A DNA stretch of 64,000 nt from Stenotrophomonas nematodicola (lineage in GTDB: Bacteria > Pseudomonadota > Gammaproteobacteria > Xanthomonadales > Xanthomonadaceae), in NCBI RefSeq assembly GCF_009467805.1, contig NZ_WIAY01000002.1, positions 434,001-498,000 on the forward strand, written 5' to 3'. Position 1 is the first letter of the stretch. The number at the start of each line of letters is the position of its first letter. The notes under the pieces were generated by a model, which saw only the letters and a program-made list of their open reading frames with translations, had not been told where the DNA came from and made no database searches. Position numbers and translations under genes: made by a program. Positions 8,210-17,872 of this stretch are shown one piece after another.

Positions 8210-8749
8210 TCAGCCGGCGAAGCCGCCTTCGGCGAGGTAATCCAGCTCCGCGGCGGTCGGCATCCGGCCCAGCACGGCGTTGCGATGCGGGAACCGGCCG
8301 AAGCGGCGGATGATGTCGCGATGCAGCTCGGCGTACTGCAGGTACTCCTTGTCACCCAGCGCATCGAACATGGCCACCGAGCGCTCCTGGTCCTGCGGAT
8401 CTTCGGAGTGCTCGAACGGCAGGTAGATGAAGGCACGCAGCTTGGGGACCAGCTGCAGGTCCAGGCCTTCCTCCACCGCGCGCATGGCGTAGTGGCGGGC
8501 CAGTCCGTCGGTGGCGTACGAGTGGGCAGTGTCGCGGAAGCAGTTCCGGGGGAACTGGTCGAGCAGGATCATCAGTGCCAGCGCGCCCTCGGCGGTACCC
8601 AGCCAGTGCTCGCGGGCGCGGCGGGCAGCGGCGAAGTGTTCCTCCAGGAATGCCTGGCGGAAACGCGCGTCGAACGCGTCATCGCGCGCGAACCACTGCT
8701 GCGGCCCCGCGTCGCGCCAGAATTCCACCACTTGTGCCGCCACGTCCAT
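8210..8749 (-). CDS. DUF924 family protein
   Basis: 179 residues. It shows the family landmarks: VEFWRDAG near the start, WFARDDAFD, then ALALMILLDQFPRN (68-81), the HSYATDGLAR segment and YLPFEHSED. The family has a TPR-like all-helical fold and no established biochemical role. The ATG has a reasonable ribosome binding site (AGGGGCAG). The neighbouring amn gene lies upstream on the same strand, 53 bp away. Confidence 0.9.
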   Translation of the reverse strand: MDVAAQVVEFWRDAGPQQWFARDDAFDARFRQAFLEEHFAAARRAREHWLGTAEGALALMILLDQFPRNCFRDTAHSYATDGLARHYAMRAVEEGLDLQLVPKLRAFIYLPFEHSEDPQDQERSVAMFDALGDKEYLQYAELHRDIIRRFGRFPHRNAVLGRMPTAAELDYLAEGGFAG

Positions 8750-8760
8750 TTACTGCCCCT

Positions 8761-8790
8761 GTAGGCGGCGCGTCCGCCGGACGCCCGCCT
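8761..8790. repeat. Possible solitary GTAG-headed REP hairpin
   Basis: GTAG is followed by a hairpin with stem GCGTCCG (8770-8776) / CGGACGC (8778-8784). It lies in the 53-bp gap between the amn and DUF924 genes. Head and hairpin resemble SMAG layout but the stem differs from the array at 2226-2964. It may simply be a transcription-attenuating hairpin. Confidence 0.35.
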
Positions 8791-8802
8791 GTGCCATTGC
8801 CA

Positions 8803-9579
8803 TCACTCGTCAAAGCGCAGGTGGCGGACCGACTTGCCGTTGCGCCGTATAAGCTTAAGCGCCTCGATACCGATCTGGATATGGTTTTCGACGAACTGGG
8901 AGCTCACCTTGGCGTCGGAGGCCTCGGTTTTGACCCCGTCGGGGATCATCGGCTGGTCGGACACCAGCAGCAGCGCCCCGATCGGGATGTGGTTGGCGAA
9001 GCCGGCCGCGAACAGGGTGGCAGTCTCCATGTCGATGGCCATGCAGCGCATCAGGCGCAGTTTTTCCTTGAAGGCTTCATCGTGCTCCCAGACCCGGCGG
9101 TTGGTGGTGTACACCGTCCCGGTCCAGTAGTCGTGGCCCAGGTCGCGGATCATGGTGGATACCGCACGCTGCAGGGCGAAGGCCGGCAGCGCCGGCACTT
9201 CCGGTGGCAGGTAGTCGCTGGACGTGCCCTCGCCCCGGATCGCGGCGATCGGCAGGACCAGGTCGCCGAGCTGGTTCTTGCGTTTGAGCCCGCCGCATTT
9301 GCCCAGGAACAGCACCGCCTTGGGCATCACGGCTGACAGCAGATCCATGATGATCGCGGCATTGGGGCTGCCCATGCCGAAGTTGATCAGCGTGATGCCG
9401 TCGCTGGTGACGCTGGCCATCGGCCGGTCCAGGCCCTGCACCGGCGCGCCGGTGAGCTGGGAGAACGTGTGCAGGTAGCCGGCAAAATTGGTCAGCAGCA
9501 CATGCGGGCCGAACTGCTCCAGCGGGACGCCGGTGTAGCGCGGCAGTCAGTTTTCCACGATTTCCTGCTTGTTCTTCAT
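8803..9579 (-). pseudogene. amn: AMP nucleosidase gene with an in-frame stop at codon 11
   Basis: AMP nucleosidase hydrolyses AMP to adenine and ribose 5-phosphate. From the ATG at 9579 the frame reads MKNKQEIVEN, then TGA (9549-9547), then LPRYTGVPLEQFG and on without interruption to 8803. Homologues have tryptophan here (VENWLPRYTG), so one G-to-A change of TGG explains it. The rest is intact: INFGMGSPNAA, FLGKCGGLK, AIRGEGTSSDYLPPEVPAL, TNRRVWEHD and AIDMETATL, the nucleoside phosphorylase-like core. Restart at the GTG at 9501 would give 232 residues, but the nearest GGAG lies 15 bases upstream. It may be a true pseudogene, a restarted gene or a sequencing error. Confidence 0.85.
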
Positions 9580-9724
9580 CGAGCGCGTCCGGTCGTGCAT
9601 GAGGTGCACTCGGTAATTCTCGGTGAGATCGGCCAATAAGCAAGCAACATGCGTTTGGTCACTTGGCAACGCCCCCGCCCAACGGCTAGCGTCACCCCTA
9701 CGTTCACGCCGCATCGGGGATCAC

Positions 9725-11130
<1,406 letters not shown>

Positions 11131-11134
<4 letters not shown>

Positions 11135-12432
11135 GCGCCATGAACCGCGTTGCCGCCCAGCCCCTGGGATCGCGTTGCCGGGCATGGCTCGGCACCACCG
11201 CGCTGCTGATGCTGACAGCGTTGCCGCTGCAGGCGCAGGACCTGCTCATCCGCAACGCCACGGTGCACACCGCCACTGCGCGCGGCAGCCTGACCAACAC
11301 CGACGTGCTGGTCCAGGGCGGCGTGATCCGTGCGGTCGGCACCGGGCTGTCGGCACCGGCCGGGGTGCCCGTTGTCGAGGCCGGCGGCAAGCCGCTGACC
11401 CCTGCGTTGTTCGGTGGCATCACCGACATCGGCATTGACGAGGTGTCCGGCGAGTCAACCACGGTCGACAGTGCGCTCAAGCTGCCCGACCAGCCGCTGC
11501 GGCCGGAGTTCGATGTCAGCCTGGCCTACAACCCGGCCTCGGTGCTGATCCCGGTGGCGCGCCTGGACGGCATCGGCTTCACCGCACTGGGCGCCAACAG
11601 CGGTGGCGGCTTCATCGCCGGCCAGGGAGGCGTGGTCCGGCTGGATGGCAGTGCCGATCCGATCGGCCCGCTGGCCCTGTATGTCCGCCTGGGCGCCCCC
11701 GGTGCCGAGCTGACCGGCAGTTCCCGCGCCGCGCAGTGGATGCTGCTGGAACAGATGGTCAGCGAGGCGCGCGGGCGGGTCCCGGCCGACTCGCCGCATG
11801 CCCTGCTCACCCCGGCTGGCCGCGCCACGCTGGCCCGCTACCTGGCCGGCCAGGGCCGGATCGTGGTGCAGGTGGACCGTGCCGCCGACATCCGCCAACT
11901 GCTGCGCTGGGCGGCCCGCGAGAAGGTCCGGATCGCCATCGCCGGCGGCGCCGAAGCCTGGCGCCTGGCACCGCAGCTTGCCCAGGCCCGGGTGCCGGTG
12001 TTCGTCGATGCGCTGGGCAACCTGCCGACCAGCTTCGACCAGCTCGGGGCGACCCTGGACAACGCCGCACGCCTGCACGCGGCCGGCGTCGCGGTGAGCT
12101 TTGCGCAGCGCGACGACGCCTCGCACAACGCCCGTAAAATGCGCCAGCTGGCCGGCAATGCGGTCGCCAACGGCCTGCCGTGGGCCGACGGGCTGGCCGG
12201 GCTGACCCGGGTGCCGGCCCAGGTGCTGGGCGTGGGCGACCGCATCGGCACCCTCGAGCCGGGCAAGCTGGCCGACCTGGTGCTGTGGGACGGCGACCCG
12301 CTGGATGTGGGCCACTACGCCGAACAGGTCTGGCTGGGCGGCCGCGCGATGCCGATGCGCTCGCGGCAGACCGAGCTGCGCGACCGCTATCTGGCCCCGC
12401 CCACCACCGAACCGCGCGCATACTCGCGCTGA
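11131..12432 (+). CDS. Amidohydrolase-like paralogue lacking the metal-binding HxH
   Basis: 433 residues with a signal peptide ending LPLQAQ. The fold matches the preceding gene: DLLIRNATVHTATARG, then LTPALFGGITDIGID in place of TPGIIDVHSHLG, and a C-terminal GTLEPGKLADLVLWDG. Both histidines of the HxH motif are absent, and the VHIHCY histidine site is replaced by VQVDRA. It is therefore probably catalytically dead in the usual sense. Coupled translation (4-bp overlap) suggests a regulatory or structural partner of the active paralogue, perhaps a heteromer. The start is the GTG at 11131; the ATG at 11140 is an alternative. Confidence 0.85.
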
Positions 12433-12450
12433 CCCTGCAAGGATGTTCCG

Positions 12451-13080
12451 ATGACCCTGCGCTGGTACTTCGATTTCGTCTCGCCGTTCTCTTACCTGCA
12501 CTGGCAGAAGCTGAAAGCCCTGCCGCAGTTCGAGAAGATCACCCCGGTACCGATCGCCTTCGGGGCGGTGCTGCACCACCTGGGCAATCTGGGCCCGGCG
12601 GAGATCCCGGCCAAGCGTCGTGCCATGTACCGGCACCTGCTCTGGCAGGCCCGGCGCGAGGGAGTGACGCTGCGCTTCCCGCCCGGCCACCCGTTCAATC
12701 CGCTGGCCGCGCTGCGCCTGTGCCTGGCCGCAGGCGCCACCCCGGCGTCGATCGACATCCTGTTCAACTGGATCTGGCGCGACGGGCATGCCGGTGACAG
12801 CGCCGCCGCGCTGGCCCTGCCCGGCGCGATGCTGGACGTGGCGGACGTGGCCGCCGCCATCGGCGCGCCGGACGTGAAGGAACAGCTGCGCCGCAACACT
12901 GACGCGGCCATCGCCGCCGGAGTGTTTGGCGTGCCGACCCTGTCCATCGATGGCGAGCTGTACTGGGGCAACGACGCCCACGACCTGATGCAGGCCGTGC
13001 TGGCCGACCCGGACACGGTCCGCGGCGGTGAATGGGACCGGCTGGCCTCGCTGCCGGTGGCGGTGGAACGCAGCCGCTGA
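12451..13080 (+). CDS. 2-hydroxychromene-2-carboxylate isomerase family (DsbA fold)
   Basis: 209 residues. It matches the NahD/kappa-class glutathione transferase-like family: YFDFVSPFSYLHW at the start (the catalytic serine region), PFNPLAALRLCLA in the middle, and GVFGVPTLSIDGELYWGND near the end, which contains the conserved cis-proline. The family uses glutathione to isomerise aromatic degradation intermediates. With no aromatic catabolic genes nearby the actual substrate is unknown. It begins 18 bases after the amidohydrolase stop. Confidence 0.88.
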   Translation: MTLRWYFDFVSPFSYLHWQKLKALPQFEKITPVPIAFGAVLHHLGNLGPAEIPAKRRAMYRHLLWQARREGVTLRFPPGHPFNPLAALRLCLAAGATPASIDILFNWIWRDGHAGDSAAALALPGAMLDVADVAAAIGAPDVKEQLRRNTDAAIAAGVFGVPTLSIDGELYWGNDAHDLMQAVLADPDTVRGGEWDRLASLPVAVERSR

Positions 13081-13171
13081 GCGGCCCCCGCACGATGGAC
13101 CGGGCAAACCGGCGAAAATTGAGATAGCTTTCACAGTTCCGAACCAATACCGGCCTTGAGGGGGGCACAGG

Positions 13172-14116
13172 ATGCGCATCGGAATCGTGGTCGACTCGGC
13201 GTGCGACCTGCCACCAGACTTCATCCAGCAGCACAACATCGTGCTGCTGCCCATCACCGTACGTATCGGCGAAGCGGTGCTGGCCGACCACCGCGACGAA
13301 CAGGCGACCCTGAGTTTCCTGCATGCGCATGTGGCCGAGAACGGCGCGGAAGCGGAAACCATTCCGTTCAGCGTCAACCAGATCCGCGACCTGTTCCTGG
13401 GCAAGCTGGTGATCGACTACGACCATGTCTTCTGCATGACGATCACCAAGACGCGCAGCCCGATCCACGACAACGCGATGCAGGCCAGCTTCGCGATCCT
13501 CAACGACTACAAACCGGTGCGCCAGGCAGCCGGCTACAACTCGCCGTTCGCGCTGCGCGTGCTGGACACCCAGAACCTGTTCGCCGCCCAGGGCGTAACC
13601 GCGGTGGAAGCAGTGCGCCTGCGCGACAGCGGTGCCGGCGTGCAGCAGATCCGCGAGCGGCTCGAGCTGCTGGCCCACAACGTGCACGGCTACATGGTCA
13701 CCCGCGACCTGTACTACATGCGTGCCCGCGCACGCCACAAGGGCGACCGCAGCGTGGGCCTGCTGAGCGCTGCGCTGGGCAGCGCGCTGGACATCAAGCC
13801 GGTGCTGCACGGATACCGCGGCGAAACCGGCCCGGTCGCCAAGATCAAGGGCTTCGACAACGCGGTGCAGAAGCTGTTCGACTTCGTCGGCCAACGGGTC
13901 AGGGCCGGGCTGATGACCCCCACCGTCTGCGTCAGCTACGGCGGCGAGCTGGCCGACCTGCAGGCCCTGCCCGGCTACGCCACGCTGCGCCAGACCTGCG
14001 AGGCGCACGGGGTGCAGTTGTTCGAGGCGGTGATGAGCCTGACCGGGATGGTCAACGTCGGCAAGGGCGCGGTCACGGTCGGCTTTGCCGATGAACCGCA
14101 TACCTTCCGCGCCTGA
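13172..14116 (+). CDS. DegV family fatty-acid-binding protein
   Basis: 314 residues. It begins IGIVVDSACDLPPDF, the DegV signature, and has the two-domain layout with a conserved TITKTRSPIHDNAM segment (ligand-binding threonine/serine region). DegV proteins (FakB in Firmicutes) bind a fatty acid for phosphorylation by FakA. No FakA-type kinase is seen here, so the role in this organism is uncertain. A GAGGGGGGCAC ribosome binding site precedes the ATG. Confidence 0.9.
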   Translation: MRIGIVVDSACDLPPDFIQQHNIVLLPITVRIGEAVLADHRDEQATLSFLHAHVAENGAEAETIPFSVNQIRDLFLGKLVIDYDHVFCMTITKTRSPIHDNAMQASFAILNDYKPVRQAAGYNSPFALRVLDTQNLFAAQGVTAVEAVRLRDSGAGVQQIRERLELLAHNVHGYMVTRDLYYMRARARHKGDRSVGLLSAALGSALDIKPVLHGYRGETGPVAKIKGFDNAVQKLFDFVGQRVRAGLMTPTVCVSYGGELADLQALPGYATLRQTCEAHGVQLFEAVMSLTGMVNVGKGAVTVGFADEPHTFRA

Positions 14117-14176
14117 GTCCTGCACACCGAATCCACCGGCGATCTGCGAGCCTTGGATCATTCAATGGAGGCAATC

Positions 14177-14515
14177 ATGTCAGCGCAGTACCACATCAGC
14201 CTGCCGGACCCGTCCAAGGCCCGCGGCAACGATCCCGATCTTTCCTTCCACTCGCAGAGCGCCGCCGGCTTCGCCGAGGAGCTTCAGGACGCTTTGCGCA
14301 GCACCACGCTGTTCGAGAAGTGGCGCGCCAAGCAGCCCGACCCGGACGCCGTCGAGTCGCAATGGGGCGCCACCGATCCGGCGGCAACCGTGACCGGCTC
14401 GCAGGACGACCTGCGGATCAACCTGGTCGCCACCACCCGCATCGACAGTGACGTGTTCAAACAGCGCCTGCGCCTGCTCGCCGGGCATCACTGGGAACTG
14501 CGCGACGTGCGATGA
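14177..14515 (+). CDS. Hypothetical protein, 112 residues
   Basis: A soluble, acidic, small protein with no recognised domain. The C-terminal half (DDLRINLVATTRIDSDVFKQ, then LLAGHHWELRDVR) looks like a compact alpha/beta fold. The ATG at 14177 is chosen because GGAGG (14168-14172) sits four bases before it; an ATG at 14153 in the same frame lacks this. It lies 60 bases after degV on the same strand and may be co-transcribed. Confidence 0.7.
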   Translation: MSAQYHISLPDPSKARGNDPDLSFHSQSAAGFAEELQDALRSTTLFEKWRAKQPDPDAVESQWGATDPAATVTGSQDDLRINLVATTRIDSDVFKQRLRLLAGHHWELRDVR

Positions 14516-14572
14516 GTCCCGCGGCGGAGGCCCGCGTGTGACCGCACCCGGAGTGCCGGCCAGCGTCCGGCG

Positions 14573-16024
14573 CTACCGGTCCAGGTCCTCGTCCAGCCCC
14601 GCCGCCACCTGCCCCTCCACCACCCGGTTGCGGCCCTGTCGCTTGGCTTCGTACAGCGCCGCGTCGGTGGCAGCCACCAGCTCGCCCGGGGCCGCCGTGG
14701 TGACCTTGTCCAGCTGCGCCACCCCGATGCTGATGGTCACCCCGATCTGGCAGACCGAGGCCGGCGAGTTCAGCCGCAGCCGCTCGACCGCGATGCGCAT
14801 GGTCTCGGCCAAGGCCAGCACGCCCTCGCGGGATGCCGCCGGCAGCACCACCGCGAACTCCTCGCCGCCGTAGCGCGCCACCACATCGGTCGCGCGCGTG
14901 GCGCAGCCGGCCAGTGCGGCCGCCACCGCGCGCAGGCAGGCATCGCCGAGCGGATGCCCGTAGCGGTCGTTGAACACCTTGAAGTGGTCGATGTCCACCA
15001 TCAGCAGCGCTATGCCCTGCCCGCTGCGCCGCGACCGGTTCCATTCGGCCTGCAGCACCTGATCGAACTGGCGGCGGTTGGCCACGCCGGTCAGGCCATC
15101 GACCCGCGCCAGCACATCCAGCCGATCCTGCTGCTCCAGTGAGCGCACCTGCATCAGCACACTGCGCAGGCCCGAGCCGAGCGTGGCGAAGGCAAAGCCG
15201 GCTACCGCCAGCATCGGGTGCGCGCGCACCAGCAGGGCCGACATCACCAGCAGCGAGATCGCCAGAATCAATGGACTGCCCGCCCGCACGCCCAACGCCA
15301 GCCGCCGCGACACCTCGACCGGGCGGACCGGCGAACGCCGCCAGGCGACCACGGCCAGCACCAGGAACGGCACGTCGATCAGCAGGTCCACCAGGCTGCC
15401 GTAACTGGTCTCGGAACCGAAGTGGTTGATGTAGGCCGCCACCACCAGATAGACGCAGGCAAACAGACTCAACGCGCCGAAAAAGGCGCGGCGCGAACGG
15501 TCTTCACTGGCCAGCCAACGCAGCAGCGCGAAGCCGGCGATGAACAGGTTCTCGATATCGAACATCCGCCGCAGGCTGTCCACCCCGGCATCGGAAGCGT
15601 CGGTGATCGTGACAAAGGAGAAGGTGTAGACGAAGAACAGATAGCCCAGGAGCAGGGCCATCGCACCATCGATCACGCTGAGAAACCACGGCGCGTGCCG
15701 CGGATGGGCCATCGCGAAGGTCAACGGCACGCCGTACAGCACGTACAGCAGCATGCTGATGCCCGGGGTGGAGTCGGCATTGCCCAGCCCCACCTCCTGG
15801 TACATGTTCATCGCCATGCCGCCGGCCCACAGCACCATGCCCACGGCCAGCGCCACCCAGCCCACCACCGCCTCGCTGCCGAGACTGCGCCGCATGCAGG
15901 CCGCCGCCGCCAGCAGGGGGGCGCCGATCAGGAACGAATATGACAGGGTCTGGGCATGCGCGGGCAGGAGCACCAGCGCCACCCCGTGGGCAACCACATA
16001 TGCCGCAGACAGCCACCATGCCAT
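14573..16024 (-). CDS. Membrane-bound diguanylate cyclase
   Basis: 483 residues. The N-terminal 280 residues hold about eight membrane segments of no sensor family I can name. A coiled linker (SLEQQDRLDVLARVD) leads to a GGDEF domain with the active-site motif GGEEF at 386-390. The inhibitory I-site RxxD is present (RATD, 377-380), five residues before it, so activity is probably feedback-inhibited by cyclic-di-GMP. The enzyme makes c-di-GMP from two GTP. The start at 16024 is supported by GGGAGA nine bases upstream. Confidence 0.94.
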   Translation of the reverse strand: MAWWLSAAYVVAHGVALVLLPAHAQTLSYSFLIGAPLLAAAACMRRSLGSEAVVGWVALAVGMVLWAGGMAMNMYQEVGLGNADSTPGISMLLYVLYGVPLTFAMAHPRHAPWFLSVIDGAMALLLGYLFFVYTFSFVTITDASDAGVDSLRRMFDIENLFIAGFALLRWLASEDRSRRAFFGALSLFACVYLVVAAYINHFGSETSYGSLVDLLIDVPFLVLAVVAWRRSPVRPVEVSRRLALGVRAGSPLILAISLLVMSALLVRAHPMLAVAGFAFATLGSGLRSVLMQVRSLEQQDRLDVLARVDGLTGVANRRQFDQVLQAEWNRSRRSGQGIALLMVDIDHFKVFNDRYGHPLGDACLRAVAAALAGCATRATDVVARYGGEEFAVVLPAASREGVLALAETMRIAVERLRLNSPASVCQIGVTISIGVAQLDKVTTAAPGELVAATDAALYEAKRQGRNRVVEGQVAAGLDEDLDR

Positions 16025-16114
16025 GCCTGTTTCTCCCTTTGCGGCGCGGCGACCGGCGCGCCCCGGCTGTTCCGGCCATCCCCGTTGGCCGCAGTATTGC
16101 CGATGCAAAGTGAA

Positions 16115-16147
16115 GACACCTCCTGCCGGCATCGGCAAGGAGGTGTC
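16115..16147 (-). terminator. Long hairpin after the YidB/OmpA fusion gene
   Basis: Stem GACACCTCCTGCCG / CGGCAAGGAGGTGTC with loop GCAT and a single bulged base. It lies 35 bases after the leftward fusion gene and upstream of the diguanylate cyclase. On the minus strand it is followed by TTCACTTTGC rather than a clean T run, so termination may be partial. Confidence 0.6.
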
Positions 16148-16181
16148 GGCAGGCAACGGACGGGAGAGACGCCCGCGCCGC

Positions 16182-17525
16182 CTACTTCACGGTGTAGGCG
16201 ATGCGCCGGTTGGCTGCGCGACCCTCCCCGGTACGGTTGTCGGCAATCGGCTGGTTCGAGCCGTGCCCCCGCGCACTCAGGCGCCCGGCCGGCACCCCCA
16301 GGGCCACCAGCGCATCCACCACGGCCTGGGCACGTTGCCGGCTCAACGCCAGGTTGGCGACCGGATCACCCTGGCTGTCGGTGTGCCCGCCCACGACAAC
16401 GTGCGTACCGTCCGGTGCGCCTGCAAGCGCCTTGGCCGCGATCCGCAGGATCTCCCGGCTGCTGGGCGAGAGGGTCGCCGAATTGGACTCGAAGGTCATG
16501 GTGGTCTGGTTGAGCGCCGCCGTCAGATCCGCGGCGCCGTAGCCGGAGGCCAGTCCATCGAGCGCCGCCACTCCCGGATCGAACAGACCCGACAGCTCGA
16601 AACGGCTCAGTTCCCCCTGCAACAGCCGGCTCACTTCGAACCGTTGCGCCTGCTGCATCGCCGAGGTGTCCAGATCGATTCTGTCACCGCTGAAGGCCAT
16701 TCGCAGGCCGTTGGCCTTCAGCCGGGGCAGCAGCTTGATCAGCGTGTCCATCCATCCCGCCGGCTGGGCGGCCGGATCGACCTGGATGTCGCCGACAACA
16801 TTGCCGGTGCCGAAGGTGGTGCCGAGCGCCTCCAGCAGCCGGTGCTTCTCACTTGCGCTGGGCAGCCGGCCGGACACGTTCACCTTGCCGTCGGCCGTGC
16901 GCAGATCCAGCTGCGGCTGGGCCCGCGATGGCGTCGCCGCCACTGGCGTGGCCGCAGCGTCCGGCGTGGCCGCCGGACGCTCCTGCATCCGGCCGTTCTT
17001 TGCCTGCCAGCCGCAGTACGCCAGCCCAAGCAGGGCCAGCAAGGGCAGCAGCCATTTCCACGGGCCGGCGCGACGGGGAGGCGAAGCGTGGTGGATGGCA
17101 TCCACGCGATGGACCTGCCCCGCACCGGTCACGCCGTTGATGAGCTGCTGCAGGTCGCTGGGCAAAGCGGTGGGCAGCGTACCGCCGGGCGTCACCCTGC
17201 GTACCAGCATCGGCAGCACCGTGGCCAGCGTCGCGCCGATGGCCCCGCTGCCCACGCCGGCCTTGTCGGCAAGGGCGATCATGTCGCGGTTGCCGATCAC
17301 ATGCTGCACCTGGCCTGCACTGACACTGCGGGGATGCAGCGCATGACCCATCCAGGAATCGAACACCTCCCCCAGACCGGCCTTGGCGAACTTGTCGCGG
17401 AACCCCTTGAGCCCACCCGGCACGGTGAATATGTAGCCGGCCACGACCGCGACCAGTTTCCGCGCGTCGCCGCCCAGTCCGGTTGCACGCGCGGCTTCGT
17501 CGATCAGACCATCGAGTAGTGACAT
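16182..17525 (-). CDS. YidB-like (DUF937) / OmpA-family fusion protein
   Basis: 447 residues. Residues 1 to about 130 resemble the YidB/DUF937 domain (SLLDGLIDEAARATG, WMGHALHPRSVSAGQVQHVIG). A membrane segment (about 158-176, WKWLLPLLALLGLAYCGW) separates this from the periplasmic part. A BON-like stretch follows (KVNVSGRLPSASEKHRLLEA, about 213-250). Residues about 340-447 are an OmpA C-terminal peptidoglycan-binding domain (VVVGGHTDSQGD, LSRQRAQAVVDAL, SARGHGSNQPIADN). The architecture suggests an inner-membrane protein anchored to peptidoglycan. The ATG at 17525 has GGGGCG upstream. It is divergent from the RIO kinase gene. Confidence 0.88.
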   Translation of the reverse strand: MSLLDGLIDEAARATGLGGDARKLVAVVAGYIFTVPGGLKGFRDKFAKAGLGEVFDSWMGHALHPRSVSAGQVQHVIGNRDMIALADKAGVGSGAIGATLATVLPMLVRRVTPGGTLPTALPSDLQQLINGVTGAGQVHRVDAIHHASPPRRAGPWKWLLPLLALLGLAYCGWQAKNGRMQERPAATPDAAATPVAATPSRAQPQLDLRTADGKVNVSGRLPSASEKHRLLEALGTTFGTGNVVGDIQVDPAAQPAGWMDTLIKLLPRLKANGLRMAFSGDRIDLDTSAMQQAQRFEVSRLLQGELSRFELSGLFDPGVAALDGLASGYGAADLTAALNQTTMTFESNSATLSPSSREILRIAAKALAGAPDGTHVVVGGHTDSQGDPVANLALSRQRAQAVVDALVALGVPAGRLSARGHGSNQPIADNRTGEGRAANRRIAYTVK

Positions 17526-17872
17526 CAATACGCCCCATGAATATGCAGAGTGATGACCTGGTCGACAGTGGATTCAGGCCGTAAACCCACCATAGAAAGC
17601 ACCGCCGTGGAGAGCGCATGAATTATCTCCACCCAAATCCATCAAATAATCAATTGAGTTTATATCTTCGATAGCCCACTTAATATAAACAGCCAAAAAC
17701 GTCATTGAACGTCATATTCGACCGCCCTGCTGCACAGTGGCACGACGACCGCCCCGTCCTCACACCCTCGGCGCGTGGCTGAACGCCACGATGGCCGGCC
17801 CGGCCCGAAGATGCGAAAATCCCGGGCCCTCCCCGGCGGGCGCACTGGCGCCGGCCCCATCCGCGAGATTCC
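17526..17872. promoter_or_regulatory. AT-rich divergent intergenic region with inverted and direct repeats
   Basis: 347 bp between the OmpA-fusion gene and the RIO kinase gene. The stretch from about 17613 to 17715 is strikingly AT-rich for this genome (for example AATAATCAATTGAGTTTATA). It contains an inverted repeat GTGGAGA (17607-17613) / TCTCCAC (17626-17632). It also has a ten-base-spaced direct repeat AACGTCAT at 17698-17705 and 17708-17715. These look like promoter and operator material; the regulator is unknown. No gene is supported inside. Confidence 0.55.

Noticed and set aside
6001-8436. Open frame of about 810 codons on the minus strand
   Set aside because: It runs antisense through the SGNH hydrolase, two membrane proteins and the glutaredoxin fusion, and has no recognisable domain.
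9547-9549. TGA in amn as a selenocysteine or other recoded codon
   Set aside because: Homologues have tryptophan, not cysteine, at this site, and no SECIS-like hairpin is evident right after it.
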